Positions 8,553 through 17,559 of a stretch of 45,814 nt of DNA are shown here, piece after piece. The translations under genes and the position numbers were made by a program. Source of the stretch: Arcicella sp043769985 (GTDB lineage Bacteria; Bacteroidota; Bacteroidia; Cytophagales; Spirosomataceae); assembly GCA_043769985.1 (NCBI GenBank), contig JAYVIV010000153.1:1-45814 (forward strand), written 5' to 3'. Under the pieces are notes generated by a model. It made no database searches. It had not been told where the DNA came from and worked only from the letters and a program-made list of their open reading frames with translations. Every line of letters starts with the position of its first letter. The stretch's first letter is position 1.

Positions 8553-9401
8553 CTAAAACTTACTTTTCAGATAATTAATTGCTAATTTATAAGCATCGTC
8601 TCCTGCTTCTTTGTCATACTTTGGGTTTGAAGGATTGGCAAAAGCGTGTTCAGCATCATAGCTTTTTACTTTCACTGTTTTGCCAGCCGATGCCATGTCT
8701 TTCTCAAATTGAGCCACAACTGCGGGTGAAATCCATTGTTCTTTTGCTGCAAAAAGCCCTAAAACATCACAATTAAGTGTTTTTAGTTTCTCAACGTCTT
8801 TCTCGGGCATTCCGTAATACATCACGCAACCAACCGCCTGTTTGCCTTCTAATAAGGCTGATTTTAACGACAGTCCACCGCCAAAACACCAACCCACCGA
8901 AGCAATTTTAGCATCTTTTCCAGCGTAATCAATTCCTCCTTGAATGATGGATGCCAAACGCTTTTGGTCAGCTCCTCCCATCAATTTACCCGCTTCGTCT
9001 GGACTTATTGCCACCTTTCCGTCATACATATCTATTGCCATTACATTTACATCTTTCAAGTCGTTATAAAATGTTTCGGATTGTTTTTTAATGTAATCGT
9101 TCAATCCCCACCACTCTTGATAAACAAAAAGATATTTGTTCGAGTTTGTGGCAGATTTAATCAAATAGGCATTCGCCATGCTTCCATCAGGCGTTTTGAA
9201 TTTAATCATTTCACCACCTGCCATGCTTACGTGCGTGTATGGAAGCGGAGAGTCATGAGCTTTTTGAAATTCTTTTGTCGAAGCCATCAATTGCATATCG
9301 TCTTTATTGCAATCGGCTTTTGAAACGGATGAACAACAACTTTGCGAAAAGCCAAAATAGCTTACAGTTGAAACTACAAGGGTTAAAAGTAATTTTTTCA
9401 T
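8553..9401 (-). CDS. Exported dienelactone hydrolase family protein
   Basis: An alpha/beta-hydrolase of the dienelactone hydrolase family, 282 residues from the start chosen at 9401, where a clear signal peptide begins (MKKLLLTLVVSTVSYFGFSQ). An upstream ATG at 9449 would put 16 extra polar residues before it and is disfavoured. A Cys-rich stretch (SCCSS) follows the cleavage site. The nucleophile elbow is GWCFGGG (Cys172) and the catalytic His is in DAEHAF (His252). The acid position reads AAKEQW (Glu221), where family members usually have Asp, so the acid may be Glu. It probably cleaves an ester or lactone in the periplasm; the substrate is unknown. Its terminator-like hairpin lies directly downstream. 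Confidence 0.85.
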   Translation of the reverse strand: MKKLLLTLVVSTVSYFGFSQSCCSSVSKADCNKDDMQLMASTKEFQKAHDSPLPYTHVSMAGGEMIKFKTPDGSMANAYLIKSATNSNKYLFVYQEWWGLNDYIKKQSETFYNDLKDVNVMAIDMYDGKVAISPDEAGKLMGGADQKRLASIIQGGIDYAGKDAKIASVGWCFGGGLSLKSALLEGKQAVGCVMYYGMPEKDVEKLKTLNCDVLGLFAAKEQWISPAVVAQFEKDMASAGKTVKVKSYDAEHAFANPSNPKYDKEAGDDAYKLAINYLKSKF

Positions 9402-9480
9402 TAGAATATTTGATTTTTGTTTGTGAGGTATTAACTGAGAAATTTGCAAAAAGGTTTAATTGGAAATAATCACGTTTCTC

Positions 9481-9579
9481 CAATAACCGCTGGCAAGGCG
9501 AAAAGCCGTTGTCAGAGTTTTGGACTTACCCCACAATGGAATTGCTGACAACGGCTTTTGGCCTTGTCAGCGGTTATTG
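9481..9579. repeat. 35-bp inverted repeat, unusually G+C-rich
   Basis: Left arm 9481-9515 and right arm 9545-9579 match at 33 of 35 positions, with a 29-base loop. The arms begin CAATAACCGCTG and contain GCCGTTGTCAG. The structure fills the space between the acylase stop (9584) and the hydrolase start (9401) on the minus strand. It lacks a T tract on either strand, so it is not a classical intrinsic terminator. It differs in base composition from its surroundings and looks like a dispersed palindromic element. Confidence 0.8.
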
Positions 9580-9583
9580 AGAT

Positions 9584-11641
9584 TTATTGCGGATGATAAA
9601 CCCGCTTCGCTTCTTGCAAAACCACATTTTTATCCAAGGTCATTTTCTTGGTTTTTTGTTGTGAAAATAATCCCATTTGGTCTGCATAGTGTGGACTATC
9701 GGGATGATTAGATGCTCCGTAGCAATTAATACTTTCGATTTCGGGTAAAGCATCTTTCGAGAATTTTACTAACTCAATGTATGATTCACCCGCATTTGCT
9801 CTGAATTTACCGTTTTTATAAGGCACAGTTCCCATCGCAGCCAACACATCAGGAATTCCAAAAATAGGTAATTCTTTTTTTTCACGCACTAACTTTTGAA
9901 TATCCCCTAATTTCACATCCACCGTTCCAAAGTTTTTCAATAAATGATTTTGAGCAAAACGTATTCCTTCTAAACAATGCTCAATACTCAATTTCTGAAT
10001 ATTTCCATCTCGTAGGTAATATTTTTCATTACAATAATCGTAAAATAATTTAAAAACTGCTGCATCTGGATTGTCTGCTTCTGCACGTTTATTCCAATTT
10101 TGAATTTTTTCAATAGTACGTTTCAATTCTGGATAATCATCTGATTTTAAGGTGTATAAGGCGGTTTCATCAATAAAATAACTCATTTTTGTGGGTAATT
10201 GCAAATCGTATTTTATCTTCTTAAAATCATCGTAACTCACTTTCTGATACTGCGAAACCAATTCCATAAATCGTGTACTTCGATTGGTTTCCCAGCGTTC
10301 CATTCCCATCGTGGCATCAAAATTTTCGGGTTTCAAATTCTCATCGGGGGCAGTGGCACTATATGGCGTGTTGTTTGAATTGTAAACATAACCAGCTTTT
10401 GGATTCAAGATTTGCGGTAGATTTTGAAGCGGATGATAGTTTTCCCAAAGGTTTTCTGAAGTATTTCCAGATAGTGTTCCAGTCCAATTAAATTTTGGAT
10501 TTCTGATGGGGATTTTTCCGTTTGAAATATAGAAAATATTGTCTTCTTTATCGGCATAAATAATATTAAAACCTGGAATTGAGGTCATTTTCAAGGCATT
10601 ACTGAATTCTGCAAAGTTTTTAGACTTGTTCATTCTATACCATTGTTCCATCGGTTTCACATCAAAAAGCGAAGCAAATCTGAGTGAAAATGTACCCGTT
10701 TTTCCCACAACAGTTGGTCCATATTTACTCCAATAAATCTTCTTTTTCACGCCAATAACGATGCCCTTTATCTTCACTTTTAACTTTATAGTTTCTTCCT
10801 CCAAATCAAGCCATTTATTATCAAAACGATACTGGTTTTTGTTTTCGGGGTTAATTTCTAATTGATATAAATCCAATTTATCGTGATAATTAACCGTATG
10901 AGCCCATCCTAAATTTTCGTTTACTCCGTGCAAAATTGTGGCTGCCCCAGGGAAAAGTCCTCCTAACGCATTCCAGCCCTGTTCGCTGCAAACATGAGCC
11001 TCATACCAAGAAGCGGGACCTTCCAATGGTTGATGTGAGTTAATGTTTAAATACGTTTTGCCATCCGTAGTTTTCGATGAACTAAACGCAAAAGCATTAG
11101 AAGCCTTCGGGCGAAACTGTTCCAAAGTTGCCACTTTACCATTAAAAATTGACTGCAAAGCACGGTCGAACCCCGAAAATGAGGCAATGGAAAGCATGGA
11201 AGCCGTTAATTGGTCTTCGATGGTTGCGGGGAATGCCCCTTTTACCAAAACTTCTTTTGGATGAGTTCGTGCATAGGCGTTTATGCCCTCTACATAACCC
11301 GTAAGCAAGGCTTTATATTCGGGTGAAATCGTGTTTATGTTGTCCTGCACGGTCTTTCTTGCACGAATTAAAGCCACGGCATAATCAACCGCAGCACCAT
11401 TTTTACCCAAATATCTCCCCAATAATTGCTTACCACCCAAAAGTGTAAATTGAATGGTTTTGAAATCATCTTCGGCATGAGCAAACGCTAATCCATACGC
11501 CACTTCGGGGTCAGTTTTCGCAAAAATATGCGGAACGCCCCACGAGTCTCGGGCAATGGTTACATTCTCTGGATTTATCTGACCATGAATGAATTGCGGA
11601 ATAAATACTAAAAGGAAAAGGAGGGGTTTTGGTATGTTCAT
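9584..11641 (-). CDS. Penicillin acylase family Ntn-hydrolase (exported)
   Basis: A 685-residue precursor with a signal peptide (MNIPKPLLFLLVFIPQFIHG). It matches the penicillin/acyl-homoserine-lactone acylase family: the alpha-chain start has VTIARDSWGVPHIFAKTDPE, then YGLAFAHAEDDF, and the autocatalytic cleavage site is expected at PKA|SNAFAFSS, giving Ser181 as the N-terminal nucleophile of the beta chain. Downstream elements include HTVNYHDKLDLY and NSNNTPYSATAP. Family members hydrolyse amide bonds of acylated substrates in the periplasm after self-processing. The substrate (beta-lactam, acyl-homoserine lactone or another acyl amide) cannot be told from sequence. The gene follows the TonB receptor on the same strand but is separated from it by a terminator. 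Confidence 0.9.
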   Translation of the reverse strand: MNIPKPLLFLLVFIPQFIHGQINPENVTIARDSWGVPHIFAKTDPEVAYGLAFAHAEDDFKTIQFTLLGGKQLLGRYLGKNGAAVDYAVALIRARKTVQDNINTISPEYKALLTGYVEGINAYARTHPKEVLVKGAFPATIEDQLTASMLSIASFSGFDRALQSIFNGKVATLEQFRPKASNAFAFSSSKTTDGKTYLNINSHQPLEGPASWYEAHVCSEQGWNALGGLFPGAATILHGVNENLGWAHTVNYHDKLDLYQLEINPENKNQYRFDNKWLDLEEETIKLKVKIKGIVIGVKKKIYWSKYGPTVVGKTGTFSLRFASLFDVKPMEQWYRMNKSKNFAEFSNALKMTSIPGFNIIYADKEDNIFYISNGKIPIRNPKFNWTGTLSGNTSENLWENYHPLQNLPQILNPKAGYVYNSNNTPYSATAPDENLKPENFDATMGMERWETNRSTRFMELVSQYQKVSYDDFKKIKYDLQLPTKMSYFIDETALYTLKSDDYPELKRTIEKIQNWNKRAEADNPDAAVFKLFYDYCNEKYYLRDGNIQKLSIEHCLEGIRFAQNHLLKNFGTVDVKLGDIQKLVREKKELPIFGIPDVLAAMGTVPYKNGKFRANAGESYIELVKFSKDALPEIESINCYGASNHPDSPHYADQMGLFSQQKTKKMTLDKNVVLQEAKRVYHPQ

Positions 11642-11651
11642 TTTGGTTTTG

Positions 11652-11686
11652 TTACAGTCGCTCAGTGCTACTTCGAGCTACTGTAA
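11652..11686. promoter_or_regulatory. Inverted repeat just upstream of the acylase gene
   Basis: Left arm 11652-11664 (TTACAGTCGCTCA) and right arm 11674-11686 (CGAGCTACTGTAA) match at 11 of 13 positions around a 9-base loop. It sits 10 bases before the acylase start codon, between the start codon and the terminator of the TonB gene. It could be a leader hairpin masking translation initiation or an operator; neither can be decided by eye. Confidence 0.45.
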
Positions 11687-11699
11687 TTACGAAATCAAA

Positions 11700-11728
11700 C
11701 AAAAAAGAGGCACGAAGCCCCTTTTTTG
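11700..11728 (-). terminator. Intrinsic terminator of the TonB receptor gene
   Basis: A 12-bp stem with one mismatch (CAAAAAAGAGGC / GCCCCTTTTTTG) and a five-base loop, 21 bases downstream of the TonB receptor stop. On the minus strand the stem ends in T6. It separates the receptor from the acylase gene. Confidence 0.75.
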
Positions 11729-11749
11729 ATATTTTTACGAATCTAAATT

Positions 11750-14698
11750 TTACTTATTCAACAACTCATCAAAAGTCAAACCAACATAAAACAATGAACC
11801 AACTGATGGGTTTCCGTAGCCAGTAACATAAGAATTACCCATTACATTGCTTCCACCCACTTTTAAGATTGTTTTGATACTTGGAATTCTCTTACTAATC
11901 TGCATATCAAGCGTATTGAATTGTGGAACGTAACCAAGTCTTTGAGCTGAAACTAAAGTACTCGCAATTCCAGAAGGGCCATCAAATGCTTCTTGGTATC
12001 TCCAAGTGATATTAAATCCAAAACCAGAACTTGCAATGTTACGATTCGATAAGCTCGCATTAACACGGTATAAAGGCGTTGAGTAACCTGTCTGCTGTTG
12101 ATCGGCAGGAATGTCTTTTTGGTTTGTTACTTCATTACGAGCACCATTTAAACCCAAAGCAAAACCTCCTGGCAATGAATAATCAAATCCTAAGCCCCAA
12201 CCTGCTGTTTTCACATCAACGGTGGTGTTTGTAGAAATTGAGAATACATTTAACGCATTAACATCTGCTGCTTTGTTTGCAGTTGTAACTACCTGACCAT
12301 TGATAAAGTCTGTATATGTACTTGCATAATAGTAAGCATCCACAAATAACTTTTTGCCCAATAAGCCTTTATAACCAATTTCCCAAGTTCCAACTTTCTC
12401 TGGCTTATATTCTGCAAACGTCACAGCCTGTGGAGCAGCACCTGATGCCACTGAAATAAGTGAATAGGCTTGTTGTCCTTTCAAATATCTATCACGCAAG
12501 AATGGAAGACCACCCAATAGACGAGAACTACCAACGAATAAATCAATGTACTGATTTTGCGTAGTTGGCATACGGAAACCTGTTTGGTATGATACACGGA
12601 AATTGCTGTTATCATTCAAAGAAAGTACTCCCGCAATACGTGGCGTGAATTGACCAGCGAAGTTTTCATTTTTATCATAACGCATCGAACCCGACAATTT
12701 GAATTTATCATCAAACATTTTCTTACCCAAAGACACATATCCACCAAACTCGGTGATACCAAATTCTTTTCCATCAGTATCTAAGGCGAAAAGTGTACCG
12801 CCAGAATTTAAGGCATAATTACGATAATTCGCTCCCACGATAACTTCCAAGGCATCATTAAATTGCTGAGTCAAATTATACATACCCTCGAAATGATACA
12901 TGGCAGTTTTATCATTGAATTTAGAACCGATCTTACGAGCTGAAGCTGGTGCTAAAATACCTGGAATTGCTCTGTTTTTAGATTCATTTGCGGCAGCATT
13001 AAATTCGGGTGTTCCAGGTAAGAAACGACCTCTATCTGCGTTGGCTCTTGCCGAACCATAAAACGATGCAGGATTAACTGCGGCAACGGCAGTATTAGCA
13101 GCAGTTATTGCTTCTGTTGGTGTTCTACCACCTGCCAAAGCACCACCAAGAGCATTTCCATAAGCCGTTAAAGCGGCTAAACCATAAGTTCCTGCAAAAC
13201 CTGTTACGAAATCACCGTACCATGCCTCACTTTTCTTCCATGCCTCATTAATTCCTTGAGCTAACAATGAATTAGCATAAGAATCGCCTGAATTTTCTTG
13301 GGTTGTGTAACCACGAAGATAAAAATTTGAACCTTTCAATTCAGCTTTTCCTTGCCATAATGTGAAATTCTTGATTGAATAACGGTCAGAACCCGTATAT
13401 AAACTTGTTCCGAAACCATAATTTCCTTGAATAACAGCTTCAATTTTATCATTGATGCGATAGTGCAATGCAGCGTTCAATTTTAAACTTTTAGTTGTAT
13501 AGTCTGCTATTGAATTTTCTTCATATCCTGTACGTGAAACGAAAACAGTATTATTTGGGAAAACAGAATTAAAAATTGCTGTTGGTGTTAATAAACCGCC
13601 TGTCAGTCTCGAAATATTCCGAATTCCATCATTTAAAGGATTAGCTCCTGCTGGTGCTCCTAAAATCGGACTTAAAACCGTACGAAAGTTCAAACCTTGA
13701 GACCCTTCATCCCCATAAACGTTGATACCGTCATAACCTTGGTCTGTTGCTCTTGTTCCTTGGTTTGGACCAAAGCCATTTCTTAAACTTTGGTTATTGA
13801 AATTATTTGCTTGCCAATCTTGTGCTTCTAAATAAGCAACGTTAACCTTGAACGCAAATTTGTTGTTGAATGCTTTTGCGTAACGTAAAGCGAAATCTGT
13901 ATAACCCGTTGAAGGGGTTGTACGACCGTTTTCGTTCATTGTTCCAAGTTTTACGTTGGCACTCAATCCTTGGTATAAAAATGGACTTTTCGAGTTCATC
14001 AAGATAATTCCGTTCATGGCATTTGGGCCATAAAGAGCCGATGCCGCACCTGGAATTAATTCAACACTTTCTAAGTCTAATTCACTGATACCCACGATAT
14101 TTCCTACTGCAAAGTTCAAACCAGGTGCTTGATTATCCATTCCGTCCACCAATTGAACAACTCTTGGATTACCATTTCCGTTGAAACCACGAGTTGTAAT
14201 TGATGAAAACGTCAAACTCTGTGTGTTTACATCAACTCCCTTCAAGTTTTTAATGGCATCATAAAAGGAAGCTCCTGGCGTGTTTTGAATAGCACGCAAG
14301 TCCATTTTTTCGACCGAAACGGGTGATTTCATTACACTTTCTTCCACACGTGAAGCCGAAACAACAATTTCCTGACCCATAATGTTTTGTTCATCCATCT
14401 TGATGTCAAAATCCGTTTTTGCTCCTGTAACAGTTATTTCCTGTGTTTTGTAACCAATGCTTGAAACAGAAATGGTAAATGGAGTGGGTGTGGTGGTTGA
14501 TAGGGCAAAATTTCCTTTCGTATCCGAAATTGTACCGATAACCTTTCCTTTCACGGCGATACTAACGCCAATGAGTGATTCCTTCGTGGCTCCGTCGCTA
14601 ACTTTACCCGAAATTTTTGTCTGTGCAAACGACGATGCCGCAAGCAACATGATTGAGGCAATAAAACTCAATCGGAGTTTTGTAAAAAAGTTCTTCAT
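11750..14698 (-). CDS. TonB-dependent outer-membrane receptor (carboxypeptidase-regulatory-like N-domain)
   Basis: 982 residues from the start chosen at 14698 (MKNFFTKLRLSFIASIMLLA, then SSFAQ), which begins with the signal peptide; 20 extra residues are possible from an ATG at 14758. A CarboxypepD_reg-like beta-domain follows (KISGKVSDGATKESLIGVSI to about residue 95), then the plug with EIVVSASRVEESVMKSPVSV, TTRGFNGNGNPRVVQLVDG and ELIPGAASALYGPNAMNGII, then a 22-strand-type barrel ending in LFYVGLTFDELLNK. It should import a ligand across the outer membrane using TonB/ExbBD energy. No SusD partner is adjacent, so it resembles stand-alone receptors for siderophores, vitamins or peptides rather than a glycan SusC. 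The ligand is unknown. It lies next to, and is divergent from, a DUF3089 lipoprotein gene. Confidence 0.93.
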   Translation of the reverse strand: MKNFFTKLRLSFIASIMLLAASSFAQTKISGKVSDGATKESLIGVSIAVKGKVIGTISDTKGNFALSTTTPTPFTISVSSIGYKTQEITVTGAKTDFDIKMDEQNIMGQEIVVSASRVEESVMKSPVSVEKMDLRAIQNTPGASFYDAIKNLKGVDVNTQSLTFSSITTRGFNGNGNPRVVQLVDGMDNQAPGLNFAVGNIVGISELDLESVELIPGAASALYGPNAMNGIILMNSKSPFLYQGLSANVKLGTMNENGRTTPSTGYTDFALRYAKAFNNKFAFKVNVAYLEAQDWQANNFNNQSLRNGFGPNQGTRATDQGYDGINVYGDEGSQGLNFRTVLSPILGAPAGANPLNDGIRNISRLTGGLLTPTAIFNSVFPNNTVFVSRTGYEENSIADYTTKSLKLNAALHYRINDKIEAVIQGNYGFGTSLYTGSDRYSIKNFTLWQGKAELKGSNFYLRGYTTQENSGDSYANSLLAQGINEAWKKSEAWYGDFVTGFAGTYGLAALTAYGNALGGALAGGRTPTEAITAANTAVAAVNPASFYGSARANADRGRFLPGTPEFNAAANESKNRAIPGILAPASARKIGSKFNDKTAMYHFEGMYNLTQQFNDALEVIVGANYRNYALNSGGTLFALDTDGKEFGITEFGGYVSLGKKMFDDKFKLSGSMRYDKNENFAGQFTPRIAGVLSLNDNSNFRVSYQTGFRMPTTQNQYIDLFVGSSRLLGGLPFLRDRYLKGQQAYSLISVASGAAPQAVTFAEYKPEKVGTWEIGYKGLLGKKLFVDAYYYASTYTDFINGQVVTTANKAADVNALNVFSISTNTTVDVKTAGWGLGFDYSLPGGFALGLNGARNEVTNQKDIPADQQQTGYSTPLYRVNASLSNRNIASSGFGFNITWRYQEAFDGPSGIASTLVSAQRLGYVPQFNTLDMQISKRIPSIKTILKVGGSNVMGNSYVTGYGNPSVGSLFYVGLTFDELLNK

Positions 14699-14734
14699 AA
14701 AATGACTTTTTAGTGAATTAAGGTTAAAATGCTT

Positions 14735-14742
14735 TAATTTTG
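14735..14742 (+). promoter_or_regulatory. Candidate -7 box (TAATTTTG) for the DUF3089 lipoprotein gene
   Basis: It matches TAnnTTTG, 114 bases upstream of the chosen start at 14857, in the divergent intergenic region. No convincing -33 TTG is present. The box overlaps a small palindrome (TTTGTAATACAAA). Confidence 0.28.
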
Positions 14743-14856
14743 TAATACAAAATTGCAACTTTTTCTGGAAAATTTAGATTAAATTTTTAAAATATTATGC
14801 AAGCATACCAAAAATTTTACTACTTTTTCAAAAAATTATACAAAAATTATGCCTTT

Positions 14857-15909
14857 ATGAATTCTTACAAATGTCTGTTTTTATTTCTATTTCTCTTAAT
14901 CGTCTCATTATCAGGCTGTAACAAAACGCCTTATCAATTAAAGAGTCATTTTTCAGAAAATTTAATTCCGTTGGCTCCTGATTATTCAAAAAATGAGAAT
15001 TGGGCATCGCTTCCCACAAAAAATGACCCTGCCGACCAAGTTCCTTTAAAATCTGACTTAAAAGACGGACAAGCGGAGGCAAAAGTTGATGTGTTTTTCT
15101 TGCATCCAACCATTTTTACGAAAAAGCCTACAAATCAGTATGAATGGAATGCGGACGTGAACGATGCCAAGATGAATGAATCAGTGGATAATTCTACGAT
15201 TCTTAATCAAGCATCGGCTTTCAATGGTTCGGGGAAAATTTATGCCCCTCGGTATCGTCAAGCAAATTATCACGCTTATGTAACGACTGATAAGGACGAT
15301 AAAAAGAAAGCCTTAGATTTGGCGTATTCAGATGTGAAAGCATCTTTTGAGTATTATCTTAAAAATTACAATCAAGGTCGCCCCATTGTGATTGCTTCGC
15401 ACAGTCAAGGAACTACGCACGCCACGAGATTAATCAAAGAGTTTTTTGATAACAAACCGCTTCAAAAACAATTAGTGGCAGCATATATCATTGGAATAGC
15501 CACGCAACCGAATGTTTTTGAAAGCATAGAACCTTGTAAAACGGGCGATGAAACGGGTTGTTTCATTTCTTGGAACACGTATGGGAAAAATTATTATCCA
15601 AAGTGGCACAAATTTGGTACGAATACTGCAGTAAGTACAAATCCGCTTACGTGGACGTTAGATTCGACATACGCACCCGCAAGTTTGAATAGAGGAGGAG
15701 TGGGTCCAAAATTTACGATGTACCCTAACATTGTGGATGCTCAGAATCATCAAGGTATGGTATGGGTAAATAGACCGAATATTAAGGGTAGTAAACTTGT
15801 GAAAAATGAAAGTTGGCACATTGCTGACATTAACTTTTTCTATGTGAATATCAGAGAAAATTTAGCAAATAGAGTAGAAAAATACTTAGCTGTGAGCCAT
15901 GAGAAGTGA
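14857..15909 (+). CDS. DUF3089 family lipoprotein, alpha/beta-hydrolase-like
   Basis: 350 residues from the start at 14857; an in-frame ATG at 14797 would add 20 residues before the signal and is disfavoured. MNSYKCLFLFLFLLIVSLSG then Cys21 forms a lipobox (LSGC), so this is a lipoprotein. The body matches DUF3089: VDVFFLHPTIFTKKP, the YAPRYRQANYHAY block, and VIASHSQGTTHATRLI with the nucleophile-elbow pattern S-x-S-Q-G. This suggests an esterase/lipase-like fold; activity is not established for the family as far as I know. The last codons (encoding SHEK) lie inside the left arm of an imperfect hairpin that follows, so the gene end may have been shaped by that repeat. Confidence 0.85.
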   Translation: MNSYKCLFLFLFLLIVSLSGCNKTPYQLKSHFSENLIPLAPDYSKNENWASLPTKNDPADQVPLKSDLKDGQAEAKVDVFFLHPTIFTKKPTNQYEWNADVNDAKMNESVDNSTILNQASAFNGSGKIYAPRYRQANYHAYVTTDKDDKKKALDLAYSDVKASFEYYLKNYNQGRPIVIASHSQGTTHATRLIKEFFDNKPLQKQLVAAYIIGIATQPNVFESIEPCKTGDETGCFISWNTYGKNYYPKWHKFGTNTAVSTNPLTWTLDSTYAPASLNRGGVGPKFTMYPNIVDAQNHQGMVWVNRPNIKGSKLVKNESWHIADINFFYVNIRENLANRVEKYLAVSHEK

Positions 15910-16001
15910 GCTTTGAGCAAATTCGGAAATAGTAAAAAAGTAAATCTAAAAATAAAACACAGTGCTTTTAGCTCATGGCTCAATGCTCATAACTCAAAGC
16001 T
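15888..16001. repeat. Imperfect long hairpin with TGAG-word arms
   Basis: Left arm 15888-15917 and right arm 15970-16001 are largely complementary (about 24 of 31). Each arm is a degenerate tandem array of (A/T)TGAG plus two bases, period 7. The left arm overlaps the last codons of the DUF3089 gene and the right arm ends nine bases before the mannose-1-phosphate guanylyltransferase start codon. The flanking genes point in the same direction. Confidence 0.65.
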
Positions 16002-16009
16002 AATAAGGT

Positions 16010-17077
16010 ATGAATAATAACTATGTAGTAATCATGGCGGGTGGTGTTGGAACTCGCTTCTGGCCCTTCAGCCGCTCAAAAAATCCGAAGCAATTTCATG
16101 ATGTTCTCGGTACGGGAAGAACACTTTTGCAACAAACTGCCGACCGTTTTGAGGATATTTGTCCAAAGGAAAATATCTACATTGTAACGAGTGCAGATTA
16201 TATCGACATCATCAAAGAGCAATTGCCTTTTATGGCTGATAGTCAGATACTTGCTGAGCCATCTCGTAGGAATACTGCCCCCTGCGTGGCGTATGCTTGT
16301 TATAAAATTGGGTTGAAAAATCCACAAGCAAATATTGTAATTGCCCCCGCCGATCATATTATTTTACGGGAAAAAGAATTTGAAAAACGTATCAATATTG
16401 CCCTCGAAGCCTCGGCAAAAGATGATGTTTTGGTGACGTTGGGAATCACGCCTACTCGCCCAGATACAGGTTACGGATACATTCAATACGTGCAGTCAGA
16501 AGAAGAGGTAAAAAAGGTAAAAACTTTCCGTGAAAAGCCAAATTTGGAGTTGGCGAAACTCTTCGTAACCAGTGGCGAATACGTTTGGAATGCAGGAATT
16601 TTTGTTTGGAATGTGCAAGCCATTAAAAAGGCATTTGCCAAGACAAGCCCAGCGATTCATGAGATTTTTACGAGAGGCGAAGGTTCGTATTTTACTGATA
16701 GTGAAACGGATTTTATTAACGAAGAATACAAAACCTGTGAAAGTATTTCAATTGATTATGCCGTAATGGAGAAAGCTGATAATGTTTTTATGGTTATGGG
16801 AGATTTCGGTTGGTCGGATTTAGGTACTTGGAAATCGTTGTATGAAGTATCAGAAAAAGACGAAAATGAAAACGTTGTGGATGGACAAACGATGCTTTAT
16901 GGCGTAACAAATAGTATCATCAAAACGCCAAAAGATAGATTGGTCGTTGTGCAAGGGTTAGATGGTTACATTGTGGCAGAATATGATAATGTTTTGATGA
17001 TTTGCGAAAAAGAACAAGAACAATTTGTGAAGAATTTTGTGGCGGATGCGGGGAAGAAGGGGATTGAATTTGTTTAG
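16010..17077 (+). CDS. manC: Mannose-1-phosphate guanylyltransferase
   Basis: It makes GDP-mannose from mannose 1-phosphate and GTP, feeding exopolysaccharide, glycoprotein and deoxysugar synthesis in the cytoplasm. The 355-residue length corresponds to the single-domain form without a fused phosphomannose isomerase. The nucleotidyltransferase signature is at the N-terminus (MAGGVGTRFWPFSRSKNPKQF), followed by LAEPSRRNTAPCVAYA, IVIAPADHII, a TGYGYIQY block, FREKPNLELA and NAGIFVWN, all typical of the ManC/RfbM family. The start codon lies directly after a long hairpin, and no other GDP-sugar gene is adjacent. The symbol rests on family recognition. Confidence 0.92.
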   Translation: MNNNYVVIMAGGVGTRFWPFSRSKNPKQFHDVLGTGRTLLQQTADRFEDICPKENIYIVTSADYIDIIKEQLPFMADSQILAEPSRRNTAPCVAYACYKIGLKNPQANIVIAPADHIILREKEFEKRINIALEASAKDDVLVTLGITPTRPDTGYGYIQYVQSEEEVKKVKTFREKPNLELAKLFVTSGEYVWNAGIFVWNVQAIKKAFAKTSPAIHEIFTRGEGSYFTDSETDFINEEYKTCESISIDYAVMEKADNVFMVMGDFGWSDLGTWKSLYEVSEKDENENVVDGQTMLYGVTNSIIKTPKDRLVVVQGLDGYIVAEYDNVLMICEKEQEQFVKNFVADAGKKGIEFV

Positions 17078-17101
17078 ATTCTGTCATTATGAATAAGGGT
17101 G

Positions 17102-17140
17102 TACTGATGTTACGTAAAATCAAGTCACGTAACATCAGTA
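17102..17140. terminator. Perfect 14-bp palindrome between convergent genes
   Basis: Left arm 17102-17115 (TACTGATGTTACGT) and right arm 17127-17140 are perfectly complementary around an 11-base loop. It lies between the convergent manC and DoxX-like genes. It has no long T tract on either side, so it may be a weak shared terminator or a protein-binding palindrome. Confidence 0.6.
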
Positions 17141-17145
17141 AATCA

Positions 17146-17511
17146 TTACGAAAGAATACTCGAATATTTTTCTTTGTTAAAATACATTGCTAAAGCCGTT
17201 ACAACTACTAAGGCAACGCCAATGCCTGGTTGTTTTGCAATATGTAATTCAAAAATAAGAATATTCACCACGATTGGAGCGAGTAATATTAAACCCAATG
17301 CACGAGTTTTAGGAATTAAAACCAAAATCCCAAAGAGTAGTTCACATATTTTGATAACGGTCATATAGCCCGTACTACCAAATAATTTCATGAAAGTTTC
17401 TGCATCGCCTGTCATGGGTTGCTCTGGGACAATTTTGAATAAAAAAGCGGCACCGCCAAAGACGAATAATGCACCTAATAAGTAAGTTGGGATTTGTTTT
17501 ACAATGTTCAT
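17146..17511 (-). CDS. DoxX-like small integral membrane protein
   Basis: A 121-residue protein with four predicted transmembrane helices (about 7-24, 48-66, 70-88 and 95-112) in the DoxX-like arrangement. The motif TVIKICELLFGILVLIPKTRALGLILLAP resembles the KxxE/L-G-L-L-P pattern of helices 2-3. DoxX-like proteins are linked in some bacteria to redox or thiosulfate metabolism, but most small members are of unknown function. A TATTTTTG -7 box lies about 50 bases upstream. The gene is monocistronic and convergent with manC. Confidence 0.78.
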   Translation of the reverse strand: MNIVKQIPTYLLGALFVFGGAAFLFKIVPEQPMTGDAETFMKLFGSTGYMTVIKICELLFGILVLIPKTRALGLILLAPIVVNILIFELHIAKQPGIGVALVVVTALAMYFNKEKYSSILS

Positions 17512-17559
17512 TTTTTTGTAATTGAAGTTGTGGAATTAATTGATTAACAAGACCATACG

